Source of the DNA: Mesorhizobium sp. B2-4-15
GTDB taxonomy: Bacteria > Pseudomonadota > Alphaproteobacteria > Rhizobiales > Rhizobiaceae
Assembly (NCBI RefSeq): GCF_006658505.1
Contig: NZ_VFUZ01000002.1
Coordinates: 186,001 to 250,000, forward strand
Reading direction: 5' to 3'
Length of the DNA stretch: 64,000 bases
Below the pieces are notes generated by a model. It had not been told where the DNA came from. It saw nothing but the letters and a program-made list of their open reading frames with translations, and searched no databases. Positions 1 to 8,125 of the stretch are shown piece after piece; position 1 is the first letter of the stretch, and each line of letters starts with the position of its first letter. The position numbers and the translations under genes are program-made.

Positions 1-375
1 CTGCCGCTTGCCGGCTGTGGCGCGGGTGGCTTCAGCCTGGAGAAAGCCGAGGTTGACCGCTCGATCCTGACCAGCAGCACGTCGGCTTCCGCCAAGCCGG
101 CCAATTCGGATCGCGACTCCGATCAAACGACGATCGGCAATGCGGTGTCTTCCGCCGATATCGAACAGCTTGGCGGCCAGGCTGTGCCATGGGCGAATGC
201 CGGCACCGGGTCACGCGGCTCGATCATCGAACTGGCCGAATTGAAGGACAGGGGCCAGACCTGCCGCCGCTTCAAGGCCTCGCGCGAGAGCTTTGACGGC
301 GTTGCCATGTTCGAGGGCGAACTCTGCCTGGCCGGCGCCGGCGGCTGGCGCATGCAGGGCTTCAAGGCGCTCTGA
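1..375 (+). CDS. Lipoprotein, RT0821/Lpp0805 surface-protein-like, 5' truncated
   Basis: An open frame runs from the first base of the window to a TGA at 373-375, so the start lies outside. The first visible residues, LPLAGC, look like a lipobox, so the mature protein probably begins at that cysteine and is anchored to a membrane. The C-terminal half has the pattern TCRRF...GELCL...GWRM, two cysteines around short beta strands, which resembles RT0821/Lpp0805 (17 kDa surface antigen-like) proteins. In rhizobia a gene of this type commonly precedes the J-domain gene that follows here. Family placement is by resemblance only; the role is unknown. Confidence 0.6.
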   Translation: MPLAGCGAGGFSLEKAEVDRSILTSSTSASAKPANSDRDSDQTTIGNAVSSADIEQLGGQAVPWANAGTGSRGSIIELAELKDRGQTCRRFKASRESFDGVAMFEGELCLAGAGGWRMQGFKAL

Positions 376-475
376 TTTTCCGCCCTTGATATGACGCTCC
401 ACCACTGGAATTTCTTCCTATGCGAGCGCATATAGGGGGCAAGTATGGACTCACTCCTTCCCCAGGGCAGAAAGC

Positions 476-1408
476 ATGCGCGACCCGTATGAGGTGCTGG
501 GCGTTGCAAAGAACGCATCGGCCAAGGACATAAAATCGGCGTACCGGAAACTCGCCAAGAAACATCATCCGGACCAGAATCCGAATGATCCCAAGGCGAA
601 GGACCGTTTTGCCGCGGCCAACCAGGCCTATGAGATCGTCGGCGACGAGAAGACACGCGCCGCTTTTGATCGCGGCGAGATCGACGCCGACGGCAAGCCG
701 CGCTTCCAGGGTTTTGAGGGCGCCGCAGGTGGCGGCGACCCCTTTGCCGGGTTCCGTCGCCAGCAGCAGGGGGCCGGCGGTTCGCGATTCGAGTTCCGCT
801 CCGGGCGGCCAGGCGGTGATCCGTTCGACGGCAACAGCGACATCTTCAGCCAGATTTTCGGCGACGCCTTTTCGGGCGCGCGTGGCGCCGGCATGGGCGA
901 CCGCCGCCAGCCGGCCACCGCTGCCGATCTGAACGTCACGCTCGACATCACCATCGAGGAAGCGGCGAACGCCGAAAAGGTGACGGCGATGTTCCCGGAT
1001 GGCCGCAAGGTGGCGGTCAAACTGCCGGTCTTTGTCGAGGATGGCCAAACCATTCGGTTGAAGGGGCAAGGCGAGCAGGGGCCGGGCCAGCCCGGCGACG
1101 CGCTGGTCAAGATCCATATCCGCCGGCATCCGCGTTACCGTATCGAGGGCCGCGACCTGCATGCCGATCTGCCGGTATCGCTGGCGGACGCGGTGCTGGG
1201 CGCCAAGGTGGCGGTCGAGACTCCGACAGGCAGGCTCGCGGTCAACGTTCCCGCCTGGTCGAGCTCGGACAAGGTGCTGCGGCTCAAGGGCAGGGGCCTG
1301 CCGGAAAAAGCCGGCGGTCACGGCGATCTCTACGCCCATGTGCGCATCATGCTGCCGGAGGGTGGTGACAGCGCTCTGGAAGCGATGCTGCGTGGCCAAA
1401 AAGGCTGA
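476..1408 (+). CDS. J-domain co-chaperone, CbpA-like (DnaJ class without zinc finger)
   Basis: The 310-residue protein begins with a J domain (residues about 1-70, with YEVLGV and the HPD tripeptide in [11 protein letters not shown]) that would stimulate the ATPase of DnaK. A Gly/Phe-rich linker (about 75-140) follows, then the two C-terminal beta-barrel substrate-binding domains ([13 protein letters not shown] onward, with [20 protein letters not shown]). The four CxxCxGxG repeats of type I DnaJ are absent, which makes it a CbpA-like type II co-chaperone rather than DnaJ itself. It is cytoplasmic. fabI follows about 107 bases downstream on the same strand. Confidence 0.9.
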   Translation: MRDPYEVLGVAKNASAKDIKSAYRKLAKKHHPDQNPNDPKAKDRFAAANQAYEIVGDEKTRAAFDRGEIDADGKPRFQGFEGAAGGGDPFAGFRRQQQGAGGSRFEFRSGRPGGDPFDGNSDIFSQIFGDAFSGARGAGMGDRRQPATAADLNVTLDITIEEAANAEKVTAMFPDGRKVAVKLPVFVEDGQTIRLKGQGEQGPGQPGDALVKIHIRRHPRYRIEGRDLHADLPVSLADAVLGAKVAVETPTGRLAVNVPAWSSSDKVLRLKGRGLPEKAGGHGDLYAHVRIMLPEGGDSALEAMLRGQKG

Positions 1409-1515
1409 TCGGCGACTTTTGTCCCCCGAACTGTCCGGTTTGAGCGCTTGAAGGGGCCTTGTGCCTGTGCGATAGGGCTCTCCACAAAGCAGATACTCTT
1501 GCGGAGAGCACGCAC

Positions 1516-2334
1516 ATGGCGGGTGGACAGGGCCTGATGGCCGGCAAGCGCGGCCTGATTCTGGGCGTCGCGAACAATAGGTCGATCGCTTTCGGCATCG
1601 CCAAGGCATGCGCCGACCATGGCGCCGAGATCGCGCTGACCTATCAGGGCGAGGCGTTCAAAAAGCGTGTCGAACCGTTGGCGGCGGAACTGGGCGCCTA
1701 TGTCGCCGGCCATTGCGATGTCACCGATCCGGCCAGCCTCGACGATGTCTTCGCCAATGTCGCCAAGCATTGGGGCAAGCTCGACTTCCTCGTCCATGCC
1801 ATCGCATTCTCCGACAAGGACGAACTGACCGGCCGCTATGTCGAGACGACGCGCGACAACTTCCTGCGCACCATGGACATTTCGGTGTTTTCCTTCACCA
1901 CCATCGCCAAGCGCGCCGAGGCGCTGATGACCGAGGGCGGATCGCTGCTGACGCTGACCTATTACGGCGCCGAGAAGGTGATGCCGCACTACAATGTCAT
2001 GGGCGTTGCCAAGGCCGCGCTCGAGGCCAGCGTGCGTTACCTTGCCGTCGATCTCGGCGCCAAGAAGATCCGCGTCAACGCGATCTCGGCTGGGCCGATC
2101 AAGACGCTGGCCGCATCCGGCATCGGCGACTTCCGCTACATCCTGAAGTGGAACGAATACAATTCACCACTGAAGCAGACGGTCACGCAGGAAGAGGTCG
2201 GCGATTCCGGCGTCTATTTCCTGTCCGACCTGTCGCGTGGCGTGACCGGCGAAGTGCATCACGTCGATTCCGGCTATCACGTGGTCGGCATGAAGGCGGT
2301 CGACGCGCCTGATATTTCGACGGTTAAGGAATAG
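1516..2334 (+). CDS. fabI: Enoyl-[acyl-carrier-protein] reductase FabI
   Basis: FabI performs the last reduction of each fatty-acid elongation cycle, converting trans-2-enoyl-ACP to acyl-ACP with NADH. The 272-residue protein is an atypical short-chain dehydrogenase: N-terminal GLILGVANNRSIAFGIA nucleotide motif, and catalytic Tyr-x6-Lys in HYNVMGVAKAALEA. I chose ATG 1516 (MAGGQGLMAGKRG) because GGAGAG lies just upstream; an in-frame ATG at 1459 would add 19 residues unlike the family (MCLCDRALHK). The end matches usual length. It is followed by a phosphatase 51 bases on. Rhizobia often carry more than one fabI, so this may be one of two. Confidence 0.95.
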   Translation: MAGGQGLMAGKRGLILGVANNRSIAFGIAKACADHGAEIALTYQGEAFKKRVEPLAAELGAYVAGHCDVTDPASLDDVFANVAKHWGKLDFLVHAIAFSDKDELTGRYVETTRDNFLRTMDISVFSFTTIAKRAEALMTEGGSLLTLTYYGAEKVMPHYNVMGVAKAALEASVRYLAVDLGAKKIRVNAISAGPIKTLAASGIGDFRYILKWNEYNSPLKQTVTQEEVGDSGVYFLSDLSRGVTGEVHHVDSGYHVVGMKAVDAPDISTVKE

Positions 2335-2385
2335 CTTTCCCGCCAATCCTCCGCCCAGGCCCAGGCCTCACCTCCGGAAGATCTG

Positions 2386-2973
2386 ATGTACCCGCTGGTT
2401 TACATCGTGCGCCACGGCCAGACCGCGTGGAACGCCGAGGCCCGGCTTCAGGGCCAGGCCGACACCGATCTTAATGAGCTCGGCCGCCAACAGGCGACCG
2501 GAAACGGGAATCGGTTGGCCGGCCTCGTCCACAAGCCGGAGGATTTCGATTTCATCGCCAGCCCGATGAGGCGGACGCGCGAAACGATGGAGCGCATCCG
2601 CGTCGCGATGAAGCTCGATCCGCTCGCCTATCGAACCGATCCCGATCTCGTTGAAGTCAATTTCGGCGATTGGCAGGGTTTCACCTTTGCCGAACTCGAG
2701 ACACGCTATCCCCGTGCGAAGAAGACTCGCGCTTTGGATAAATGGAACTTCCAGCCGCCCGGCGAAGGTGCCGAGAGCTACCAGATGCTGCTCGAACGGG
2801 TGAAGCCCCGGTTCGACGCGCTCGACCACAACGCGATCTGCGTGACGCATGGCGGCGTCATGCGCACCTTGTTTCACTTCGTGCTTGATATGCCCGAGGA
2901 CGAGGCCGCGAACCTGGAGATACCGCACGATCGCGTGCTCCGGCTGCAGGGTGAATGCCTGGAGTGGCTGTAG
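2386..2973 (+). CDS. Histidine phosphatase family protein (phosphoglycerate mutase-like)
   Basis: The 195-residue protein carries the branch-2-independent signature IVRHGQTAWN at residues 6-15 (the phosphorylated histidine), the second arginine in SPMRRTRETM, and the second catalytic histidine in CVTHGGVMRT. This fixes the fold and the phosphohistidine mechanism. The substrate is not evident; cofactor-dependent mutase and broad phosphatase members share these motifs. The start is supported by GGAAG eight bases upstream. It sits between fabI and a convergent carbonic anhydrase gene, in a place where rhizobia usually have a histidine phosphatase. Confidence 0.88.
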   Translation: MYPLVYIVRHGQTAWNAEARLQGQADTDLNELGRQQATGNGNRLAGLVHKPEDFDFIASPMRRTRETMERIRVAMKLDPLAYRTDPDLVEVNFGDWQGFTFAELETRYPRAKKTRALDKWNFQPPGEGAESYQMLLERVKPRFDALDHNAICVTHGGVMRTLFHFVLDMPEDEAANLEIPHDRVLRLQGECLEWL

Positions 2974-3055
2974 CTGTCCTGGCTATGATGGTTATTCATC
3001 CGAGGTTGGTTCGCTAGGCTCCCAACCCCTGAGCGCGGTCGCCCGGATGAACGTA

Positions 3056-3775
3056 TCATTCGAGGTAGGTCACCACACCCGTTTCAAGATCGTAGATCGC
3101 CGCGACGATCTTCAGCTTCCCGGTCCCGGTGAGACCGGCCAAGAGCTTGCTTGAAACGGCAAGGCGCCTCGCAGTCCGCCTTGCGCTCTCCTTAGCCGTG
3201 TTGTCGATAAAATCGCCCGCCTCGCTCCGCACCGCGATTGCCGCCGGCAAGATCGGCTCGATCATCGGACCGATCGCGCCCGGATAAGTGGCGTTCTTGG
3301 TGACCACGTCGCAAGCCGCCTTGACCGCGCCGCAGCTTGTGTGCGCGAGGACGACGATCAACGGCGAACCGAGTACCTCCGCGCCATATTCGACCGTGCC
3401 GAGCGTCGCGGTGTCGACGAGGTTGCCAGCATTGCGGGCGACGAACAGTTCTCCAACGCCGTGGCCGCCGAAGATCAGCTCCGGTGGAACGCGACTATCG
3501 GCGCAACTGATGACAGTGGCCCAAGGCGCCTGGTGTGTAGCGACAGCTTCCCGTTGCGCGGCAAGGTCAATCGAGCAGAGTTCCGGATGGCTGACATAGC
3601 GTTCGTTACCGGACTTCAACGCGGCCAACGCTTCATCGGGAGGCAGCGGCGTCGCAGTGCCCTCGGCCGCACGCGCCGGCCACACCGCTCCGCCAAAACC
3701 GATGGCGACGAGCCCCGCGCCGACCTTTAGGAAATCCCTCCGGCCGACCCCTTCGCCCTCGCAGTCGCTGCACAT
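3056..3775 (-). CDS. Beta-class carbonic anhydrase with a Tat signal peptide
   Basis: The enzyme hydrates CO2 to bicarbonate. The 239-residue protein has a twin-arginine signal (GRRDFLKVGAGLVAIGFGG, residues about 11-29, then a small-residue cleavage site near ARAAEG), so the folded zinc enzyme should be exported to the periplasm. Zinc ligands of the beta class are visible: Cys in ISCADSR (with its Asp/Arg pair) and His/Cys in LAHTSCGAVKA. A GGAGCAGGACA motif precedes the ATG. It is convergent with the upstream phosphatase and monocistronic as far as can be seen. The cysteines at residues 2 and 5, before the Tat motif, are unusual. Confidence 0.92.
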   Translation of the reverse strand: MCSDCEGEGVGRRDFLKVGAGLVAIGFGGAVWPARAAEGTATPLPPDEALAALKSGNERYVSHPELCSIDLAAQREAVATHQAPWATVISCADSRVPPELIFGGHGVGELFVARNAGNLVDTATLGTVEYGAEVLGSPLIVVLAHTSCGAVKAACDVVTKNATYPGAIGPMIEPILPAAIAVRSEAGDFIDNTAKESARRTARRLAVSSKLLAGLTGTGKLKIVAAIYDLETGVVTYLE

Positions 3776-4010
3776 TGTCCTGCTCCCGCCGCCGGTCCAG
3801 CCGATGGCTGGATCCGCGAGCTGAGACTGCTACCAACGAGTTGCATTAGCAAGCGCTAACTCTCGCTCCAGTCCATCCGGGCTACCTGGAAACGACATCA
3901 GGCCCCGAATTCCGAGCTTTCGATTCGGACAGGGGCTGAACGGGAAGATCAAGATAGAGCTCGATTCCGAGCCTGTCGGAATGGGTCCGGCCGCGCGAAG
4001 CCGGAGGCTC

Positions 4011-4268
4011 CTATTCGGTGTCCGGCAATTCCATGTCGGTGACGACGTTTTCGCCATTGGTCACGTCATAGGCAATGACGATGTCCATGCCCGGCTTCAG
4101 CGAGTCGAGATCGGTCTCGGCGTTCAGCTTGTAGGATTTGCCGTCATCCAACGTCAGGGTCAGCGCGTCCTTGTCGATCTTCTTGATCAAGCCTTCGGTC
4201 TGTCCGGCGAAAGCGGCGGTGGAAAGCAGGAGTATGGCGGCAACAGCGCCAATCAGGGTACGCATCAT
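4011..4268 (-). CDS. DUF1344 exported protein
   Basis: An 85-residue protein with a clear N-terminal signal peptide (MMRTLIGAVAAILLLSTAAFAG) and a mature part of about 63 residues: EGLIKKIDKDALTLTLDDGKSYKLN followed by GMDIVIAYD. This resembles DUF1344, a small family common in rhizobia and predicted to be a periplasmic beta-barrel. Function is unknown. It is divergent from aroC, with about 180 bases between them that should hold both promoters. Two adjacent ATG codons (4266-4268 and 4263-4265) make the start ambiguous by one residue. Confidence 0.8.
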   Translation of the reverse strand: MMRTLIGAVAAILLLSTAAFAGQTEGLIKKIDKDALTLTLDDGKSYKLNAETDLDSLKPGMDIVIAYDVTNGENVVTDMELPDTE

Positions 4269-4448
4269 CGTCCTCTTTGGTCATTGCGCCGGCACGGTGG
4301 CGGCGGATCCTCAACGGCGAATGGAGCAGAGCAGAAACCAACCGAATGTGTCAAAACTAAATCCGCCAGATCACAGTTTGACCCCTGTGGAAAACGCCAA
4401 TAGAAGGCAGACTTCAGCCGGCTTCGATGCCGGGCAGGGCACTTTTCC

Positions 4449-5564
4449 ATGTCTCACAACACGTTCGGCCATCTTTTCCGCGTCACCACCTGGGGCGAAA
4501 GCCATGGCGCAGCGCTTGGCTGCGTGGTGGATGGCTGTCCGCCGGGCATCCGCTTCACGCGCGACGAAATCCAGGCTGAACTCGACAAGCGCCGGCCCGG
4601 CCAGTCGCGTTTTGTCACCCAGCGCCGTGAGCCCGACGAAGTGAAGGTGCTGTCCGGTTTCGTGCTCGACGAGGACGGGGAGACGATGATCACCACCGGC
4701 ACGCCGGTTTCGATGCTGATCGAAAATGTCGACCAGCGCTCGAAGGACTATGGCGAGATTGCCCGCCAATACCGGCCGGGCCATGCCGACTACACCTATG
4801 AGGTCAAATACGGCATACGCGACTATCGCGGCGGCGGCCGTTCCTCGGCCCGCGAGACCGCGGCGCGCGTGGCGGCCGGCGCGCTCGCGCGCAAGGTGGT
4901 GCCGGGCATGGTGGTGCGCGGCGCGCTGGTGTCGATGGGCGAAAAGTCGATCGATCGCGCCAACTGGAACTGGAACTTCATCGGCGATGCGCAAAATCCG
5001 TTCTTCACGCCCGATCCCGCTTCCGTTCCCGTTTTCACGCAGTATCTGGACGGCATCCGCAAGGCCGGCTCCTCGGTCGGCGCGGTGATCGAGATCGTCG
5101 CCGATGGCGTCCCCCCAGGGCTCGGCGCACCGATCTATGCCAAACTCGACCAGGACATTGCCTCCGGGCTGATGTCGATCAACGCCGTCAAGGGCGTCGA
5201 GATCGGCAACGGCTTCGAGGCCGCCCGCATCACCGGTGAACAGAATGCCGACGAGATGCGCATGGGCAATGACCGCAAGCCGGTCTTCCTGTCCAACAAT
5301 GCCGGCGGGATCCTCGGCGGCATTTCGACCGGCCAGGCGATCGTCGCCCGCTTCGCCGTCAAGCCGACCTCTTCGATCCTGACGCCGCGAAAGTCGATCG
5401 ACAAGGACGGCAATGACGTCGAGGTGATGACCAAGGGCCGGCACGACCCATGCGTCGGAATCCGCGCCGTGCCGATCGGCGAGGCGATGGTTGCTTGCGC
5501 CATTGCCGATCATTATCTGCGTCATCGGGGACAGACAGGGCAGGGAATAGGCAGTAGGCAGTAG
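4449..5564 (+). CDS. aroC: Chorismate synthase
   Basis: AroC converts 5-enolpyruvylshikimate-3-phosphate to chorismate using reduced FMN, the last step of the shikimate pathway. The 371-residue protein shows the family signatures [18 protein letters not shown] near the N-terminus, [14 protein letters not shown] in the middle and [18 protein letters not shown] near the C-terminus. Length is normal. The last residues (GQGIGSRQ) and the stop codon fall inside a short GGCAGTA-type repeat (5538-5570), so the C-terminal tail has been rewritten by the repeat; catalysis should not depend on it. ribBX follows after about 90 bases. Confidence 0.97.
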   Translation: MSHNTFGHLFRVTTWGESHGAALGCVVDGCPPGIRFTRDEIQAELDKRRPGQSRFVTQRREPDEVKVLSGFVLDEDGETMITTGTPVSMLIENVDQRSKDYGEIARQYRPGHADYTYEVKYGIRDYRGGGRSSARETAARVAAGALARKVVPGMVVRGALVSMGEKSIDRANWNWNFIGDAQNPFFTPDPASVPVFTQYLDGIRKAGSSVGAVIEIVADGVPPGLGAPIYAKLDQDIASGLMSINAVKGVEIGNGFEAARITGEQNADEMRMGNDRKPVFLSNNAGGILGGISTGQAIVARFAVKPTSSILTPRKSIDKDGNDVEVMTKGRHDPCVGIRAVPIGEAMVACAIADHYLRHRGQTGQGIGSRQ

Positions 5565-5638
5565 GCAGTACGTCAGCCTGCCTGCCCACATTTTTTCCTT
5601 TTCCCTACTGCCTTACTGCCCTATTCCCTACTGCCCTG
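5538..5638. repeat. Inverted GGCAGTA-type short repeat at the 3' end of aroC
   Basis: The left arm (about 5538-5570) has three direct copies of the heptamer GGCAGTA after GGGCAGGGAATA. The right arm (about 5603-5638) is the inverse: CCCTACTGCC, TTACTGCC, CTATTCCC, TACTGCCCTG. The arms flank a T-rich stretch (TTTTTTCCTTTTCCC, 5591-5605). The transcript could fold into a long imperfect hairpin. I recall similar strings scattered between genes in Mesorhizobium, but that was not checked. It overlaps the last codons and the TAG of aroC. Confidence 0.75.
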
Positions 5639-5656
5639 CGAACGAAGTGAGCGTCC

Positions 5657-6757
5657 ATGCCTTACGACCAGAAGAAGATCGTCGAAGCCATCCGTGCCTT
5701 TGAACGCGGCGAGATCGTCGTCGTCATGGACGATGACGGGCGCGAGAACGAGGGCGACCTGATTGTTGCCGCTGTCCACTGCACGCCCGAGAAAATGGCC
5801 TTCATCGTCCGCAACACGTCGGGTATCGTGTGCACGCCGATGCCGCGCGAGGAGGCCAAGCGGCTTAACCTTGCGCCGATGGTGGCCGACAACGATTCAG
5901 CCCACACAACCGCCTTCACCGTCAGCGTCGATTTCAAGCACGGCACGACAACAGGCATTTCGGCCGACGACCGCACGCTGACCGTGCGCAACCTCGCCAA
6001 CGGCAATGTCGGTGCCTCCGACTTCGTCCGTCCCGGCCACATCTTCCCGCTGATCGCGCGCGAAGGCGGCGTGCTGATGCGTTCGGGCCATACCGAGGCG
6101 GCGGTCGATCTGTGCAAACTCGCCGGCCTGCCGCCGATCGGTGTCATTTCGGAGCTGGTCAATGACGACGGCACCGTCAAGCGCGGCCCGCAGGTCGCGG
6201 CCTTCGCCGAGGAGCATGGCCTCAAGCAGGTTTCGGTCGCCGATCTCATCGCCTACCGGCAACGCAAGGAAACGCTGGTCGAACGCGTGGCTTGCTCGGA
6301 GATCGACACGCTTGGCGGCAAGGCGCAGGTGTTCACCTACACGCTGCCCTGGGACACGATGCATCATGTCGCCGTGGTCTTCGGCGATATCCGCGACGGC
6401 GAGGACGTTCCGGTGCGGTTGCACTCCGAAGACGTGGTGACCGACGTGTTCGGCACCAGCCATCGGCTCGACGGCATCATGAAGGCGATGGGCGAGCGCA
6501 AGCGCGGTGTCATCGTCTATCTGCGCGAAGGCTCGGTCGGTGTCGCCCATCAGGAGCGCAAGCGCCCTGCGTCAGGTGACCGCGAGGATCACGAAGAGGC
6601 GCGCCGGCGCGAAAACGAATGGCGCGAAATCGGCCTCGGTGCGCAGATCCTGAAGGATCTCGGCATTTCCTCGATCAACCTGATCGCCTCGCGCGAGCGC
6701 CACTATGTTGGTTTGGAAGGTTTTGGCATCCATATCGCCAAGACCGAGATTCTGTAG
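5657..6757 (+). CDS. ribB: 3,4-dihydroxy-2-butanone 4-phosphate synthase with degenerate GTP cyclohydrolase II domain (RibBX type)
   Basis: The 366-residue protein fuses two riboflavin domains. Residues about 1-205 are an intact RibB, which makes the four-carbon precursor from ribulose 5-phosphate: MDDDGRENEGDLIVAA and RPGHIFPLIAREGG with RSGHTEAAVDL hold its metal and substrate residues. Residues about 210-366 resemble GTP cyclohydrolase II, but the three zinc cysteines are gone: the usual HSEC reads HSED, and the usual RCDCG region reads GTSHRLDG. The C-terminal domain should therefore lack cyclohydrolase activity, the arrangement known as RibBX; a separate RibA must exist elsewhere. No FMN riboswitch is visible upstream. 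Confidence 0.93.
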   Translation: MPYDQKKIVEAIRAFERGEIVVVMDDDGRENEGDLIVAAVHCTPEKMAFIVRNTSGIVCTPMPREEAKRLNLAPMVADNDSAHTTAFTVSVDFKHGTTTGISADDRTLTVRNLANGNVGASDFVRPGHIFPLIAREGGVLMRSGHTEAAVDLCKLAGLPPIGVISELVNDDGTVKRGPQVAAFAEEHGLKQVSVADLIAYRQRKETLVERVACSEIDTLGGKAQVFTYTLPWDTMHHVAVVFGDIRDGEDVPVRLHSEDVVTDVFGTSHRLDGIMKAMGERKRGVIVYLREGSVGVAHQERKRPASGDREDHEEARRRENEWREIGLGAQILKDLGISSINLIASRERHYVGLEGFGIHIAKTEIL

Positions 6758-7141
6758 TCCACCGAGGGATCGACGCGGCGGAAAGGTCCTGCTGGCAGGT
6801 CGCCTGCGTCGGCGATGGACTGAAGCGTCCGCTTGCCTCGTCATCCTATGGCGAAGCAAGGAGCGAAGCGACGCGGCTCAGACCATCAGGATCCATGCCG
6901 CGACTTCGACGCGTTGCCATAATTCTGATCCGCTGTGATCTTCGATCAAGATTACGGCATGGACCCTCGGATCTGCGCTCCGCTTCGCGTCGCTCCGCCC
7001 GTGGATGACGACGTCGCGGAGGCCTCGGCCAATTCCGAAGGTTTGCGAAACGAGCGGCTGCTCGCTTCTTCTCGTCGCCCCCGATTGACAATCTTCGGGG
7101 TGAGCGCATCCTTCCCAGCCATCTCTGAGGGGAGATTCGGC
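6758..7141. other. Gene-free stretch between ribB and a membrane protein gene
   Basis: No convincing gene lies here. Open reading is possible through part of it, but it has no family resemblance and is largely accounted for by the palindromic repeat at 6839-7010. The last 30 bases hold the ribosome binding site (GAGGGGAGATTCGGC) of the membrane protein that starts at 7142, so its promoter is probably between the repeat and that point. Confidence 0.7.
6839..7010. repeat. Large imperfect palindromic intergenic element
   Basis: The left arm (6839 to about 6902) starts CGTCATCC and contains GGAGCGAAGCG and GGATCCATGCCG. The right arm (about 6952-7010) ends GGATGACG and contains CGGCATGGACCC and CGCTCCGCTTCGCG, which are the complements in the same order inward. 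The roughly 50-base centre is unpaired. The structure is an about 170-base imperfect inverted repeat, like the palindromic elements dispersed between genes in Mesorhizobium. Only one copy was seen in this window. Confidence 0.75.
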
Positions 7142-8125
7142 ATGTGGGATTTCGATATCGGCAGGTCGGTGTCCATCATGATGCGGACCTGGCCTTTCAT
7201 TGTTTTTCGCATGGTCGTCTATTTCGGCATCACGTTGGCCTATATCCTGGCGACCGGCACGGGTGCTTCTGTCGGCTATGGCGTCGGCCATATCTCGACC
7301 GATCCCGACGGGCCGCTGTCCTTTGCCCTATGGGGCGGCGTGATCGGCTTTGGCGCCGTCTCGATCGCCGTCTACTGGATCCGCGAATACATCCTCTACG
7401 TCGTCAAGGCGGGCCACATCGCCGTCATGGTCCATCTGATCGACGGCCATGATGTTCCCGACGGCAAGAACCAGATCGCCTATGCCAGGCAAGTCGTGAC
7501 CGAGCGTTTCGCCGAGGCCAACATCCTTTTCGTCGTCGACCAGCTGGTCAAGGGCGCCATTCGCGCCATTACCGGCCTGCTTGGCGGCGTAGCCGCTTTC
7601 CTGCCCATTCCAGGCCTGAGCGGCCTGGTATCTTTCATCAACACGGTAATCCGCCTGTCACTCACCTATGTCGACGAGATCATCCTCGGCTACAACATCC
7701 GCATCGGCTCGTCCTCGCCGTTCGAGACCGCACGGCAAGGCGTCGTGCTCTACGCCCAGAACAGCAAGACCATGGTCAAGAACGCCGTCTGGCTGGCGGT
7801 CATCATGTGGGGAGTCTCTTTCGTGATCTTCCTGCTGATGCTGGCCCCGGCAGCCGCTATCCTTTACGCCATGCCCGGGCAGCTCGCCGGCTGGGGCTTC
7901 GTGCTCGCCATCGTCTTTGCCTGGGCCTTCAAGGCAGCCTTCATCGAGCCCTTCGCCATCGCCTGCCTGATGCAGGTCTACTTCAAGACTATCGCCGGCC
8001 AGGTGCCAGACCCGGCCTGGGATGCCCGGCTGGCCGAGGCATCGTCGAAGTTCAGGGACCTCAAGGACAAGGCGCTCTCCTCCTTCGATGGTTCGCGCTG
8101 GGGCACGGCCGGCGCGACACGCTGA
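7142..8125 (+). CDS. Multi-pass membrane protein of unknown function
   Basis: I do not recognise the family. The 327-residue protein has hydrophobic spans near residues 20-40 (VVYFGITLAYILATGT), 58-76 (ALWGGVIGFGAVSIAVYWI), 140-170 (GLLGGVAAFLPIPGLSGLV), and two in the last third (VWLAVIMWGVSFVIFLLM and LAGWGFVLAIVFAWAFKAA), so about five to six membrane segments. The C-terminus is soluble and charged. ATG 7142 is chosen because of the strong GAGGGGAG site just upstream; the open frame extends upstream to 6935, but that part is within the palindromic repeat. Its last 148 bases overlap the extended 3' end of bluB on the other strand. Confidence 0.75.
   Translation: MWDFDIGRSVSIMMRTWPFIVFRMVVYFGITLAYILATGTGASVGYGVGHISTDPDGPLSFALWGGVIGFGAVSIAVYWIREYILYVVKAGHIAVMVHLIDGHDVPDGKNQIAYARQVVTERFAEANILFVVDQLVKGAIRAITGLLGGVAAFLPIPGLSGLVSFINTVIRLSLTYVDEIILGYNIRIGSSSPFETARQGVVLYAQNSKTMVKNAVWLAVIMWGVSFVIFLLMLAPAAAILYAMPGQLAGWGFVLAIVFAWAFKAAFIEPFAIACLMQVYFKTIAGQVPDPAWDARLAEASSKFRDLKDKALSSFDGSRWGTAGATR

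Noticed and set aside
5565..5656. FMN riboswitch upstream of ribB
   Set aside because: The gap is filled by the inverted short repeat and lacks the conserved FMN aptamer strings.
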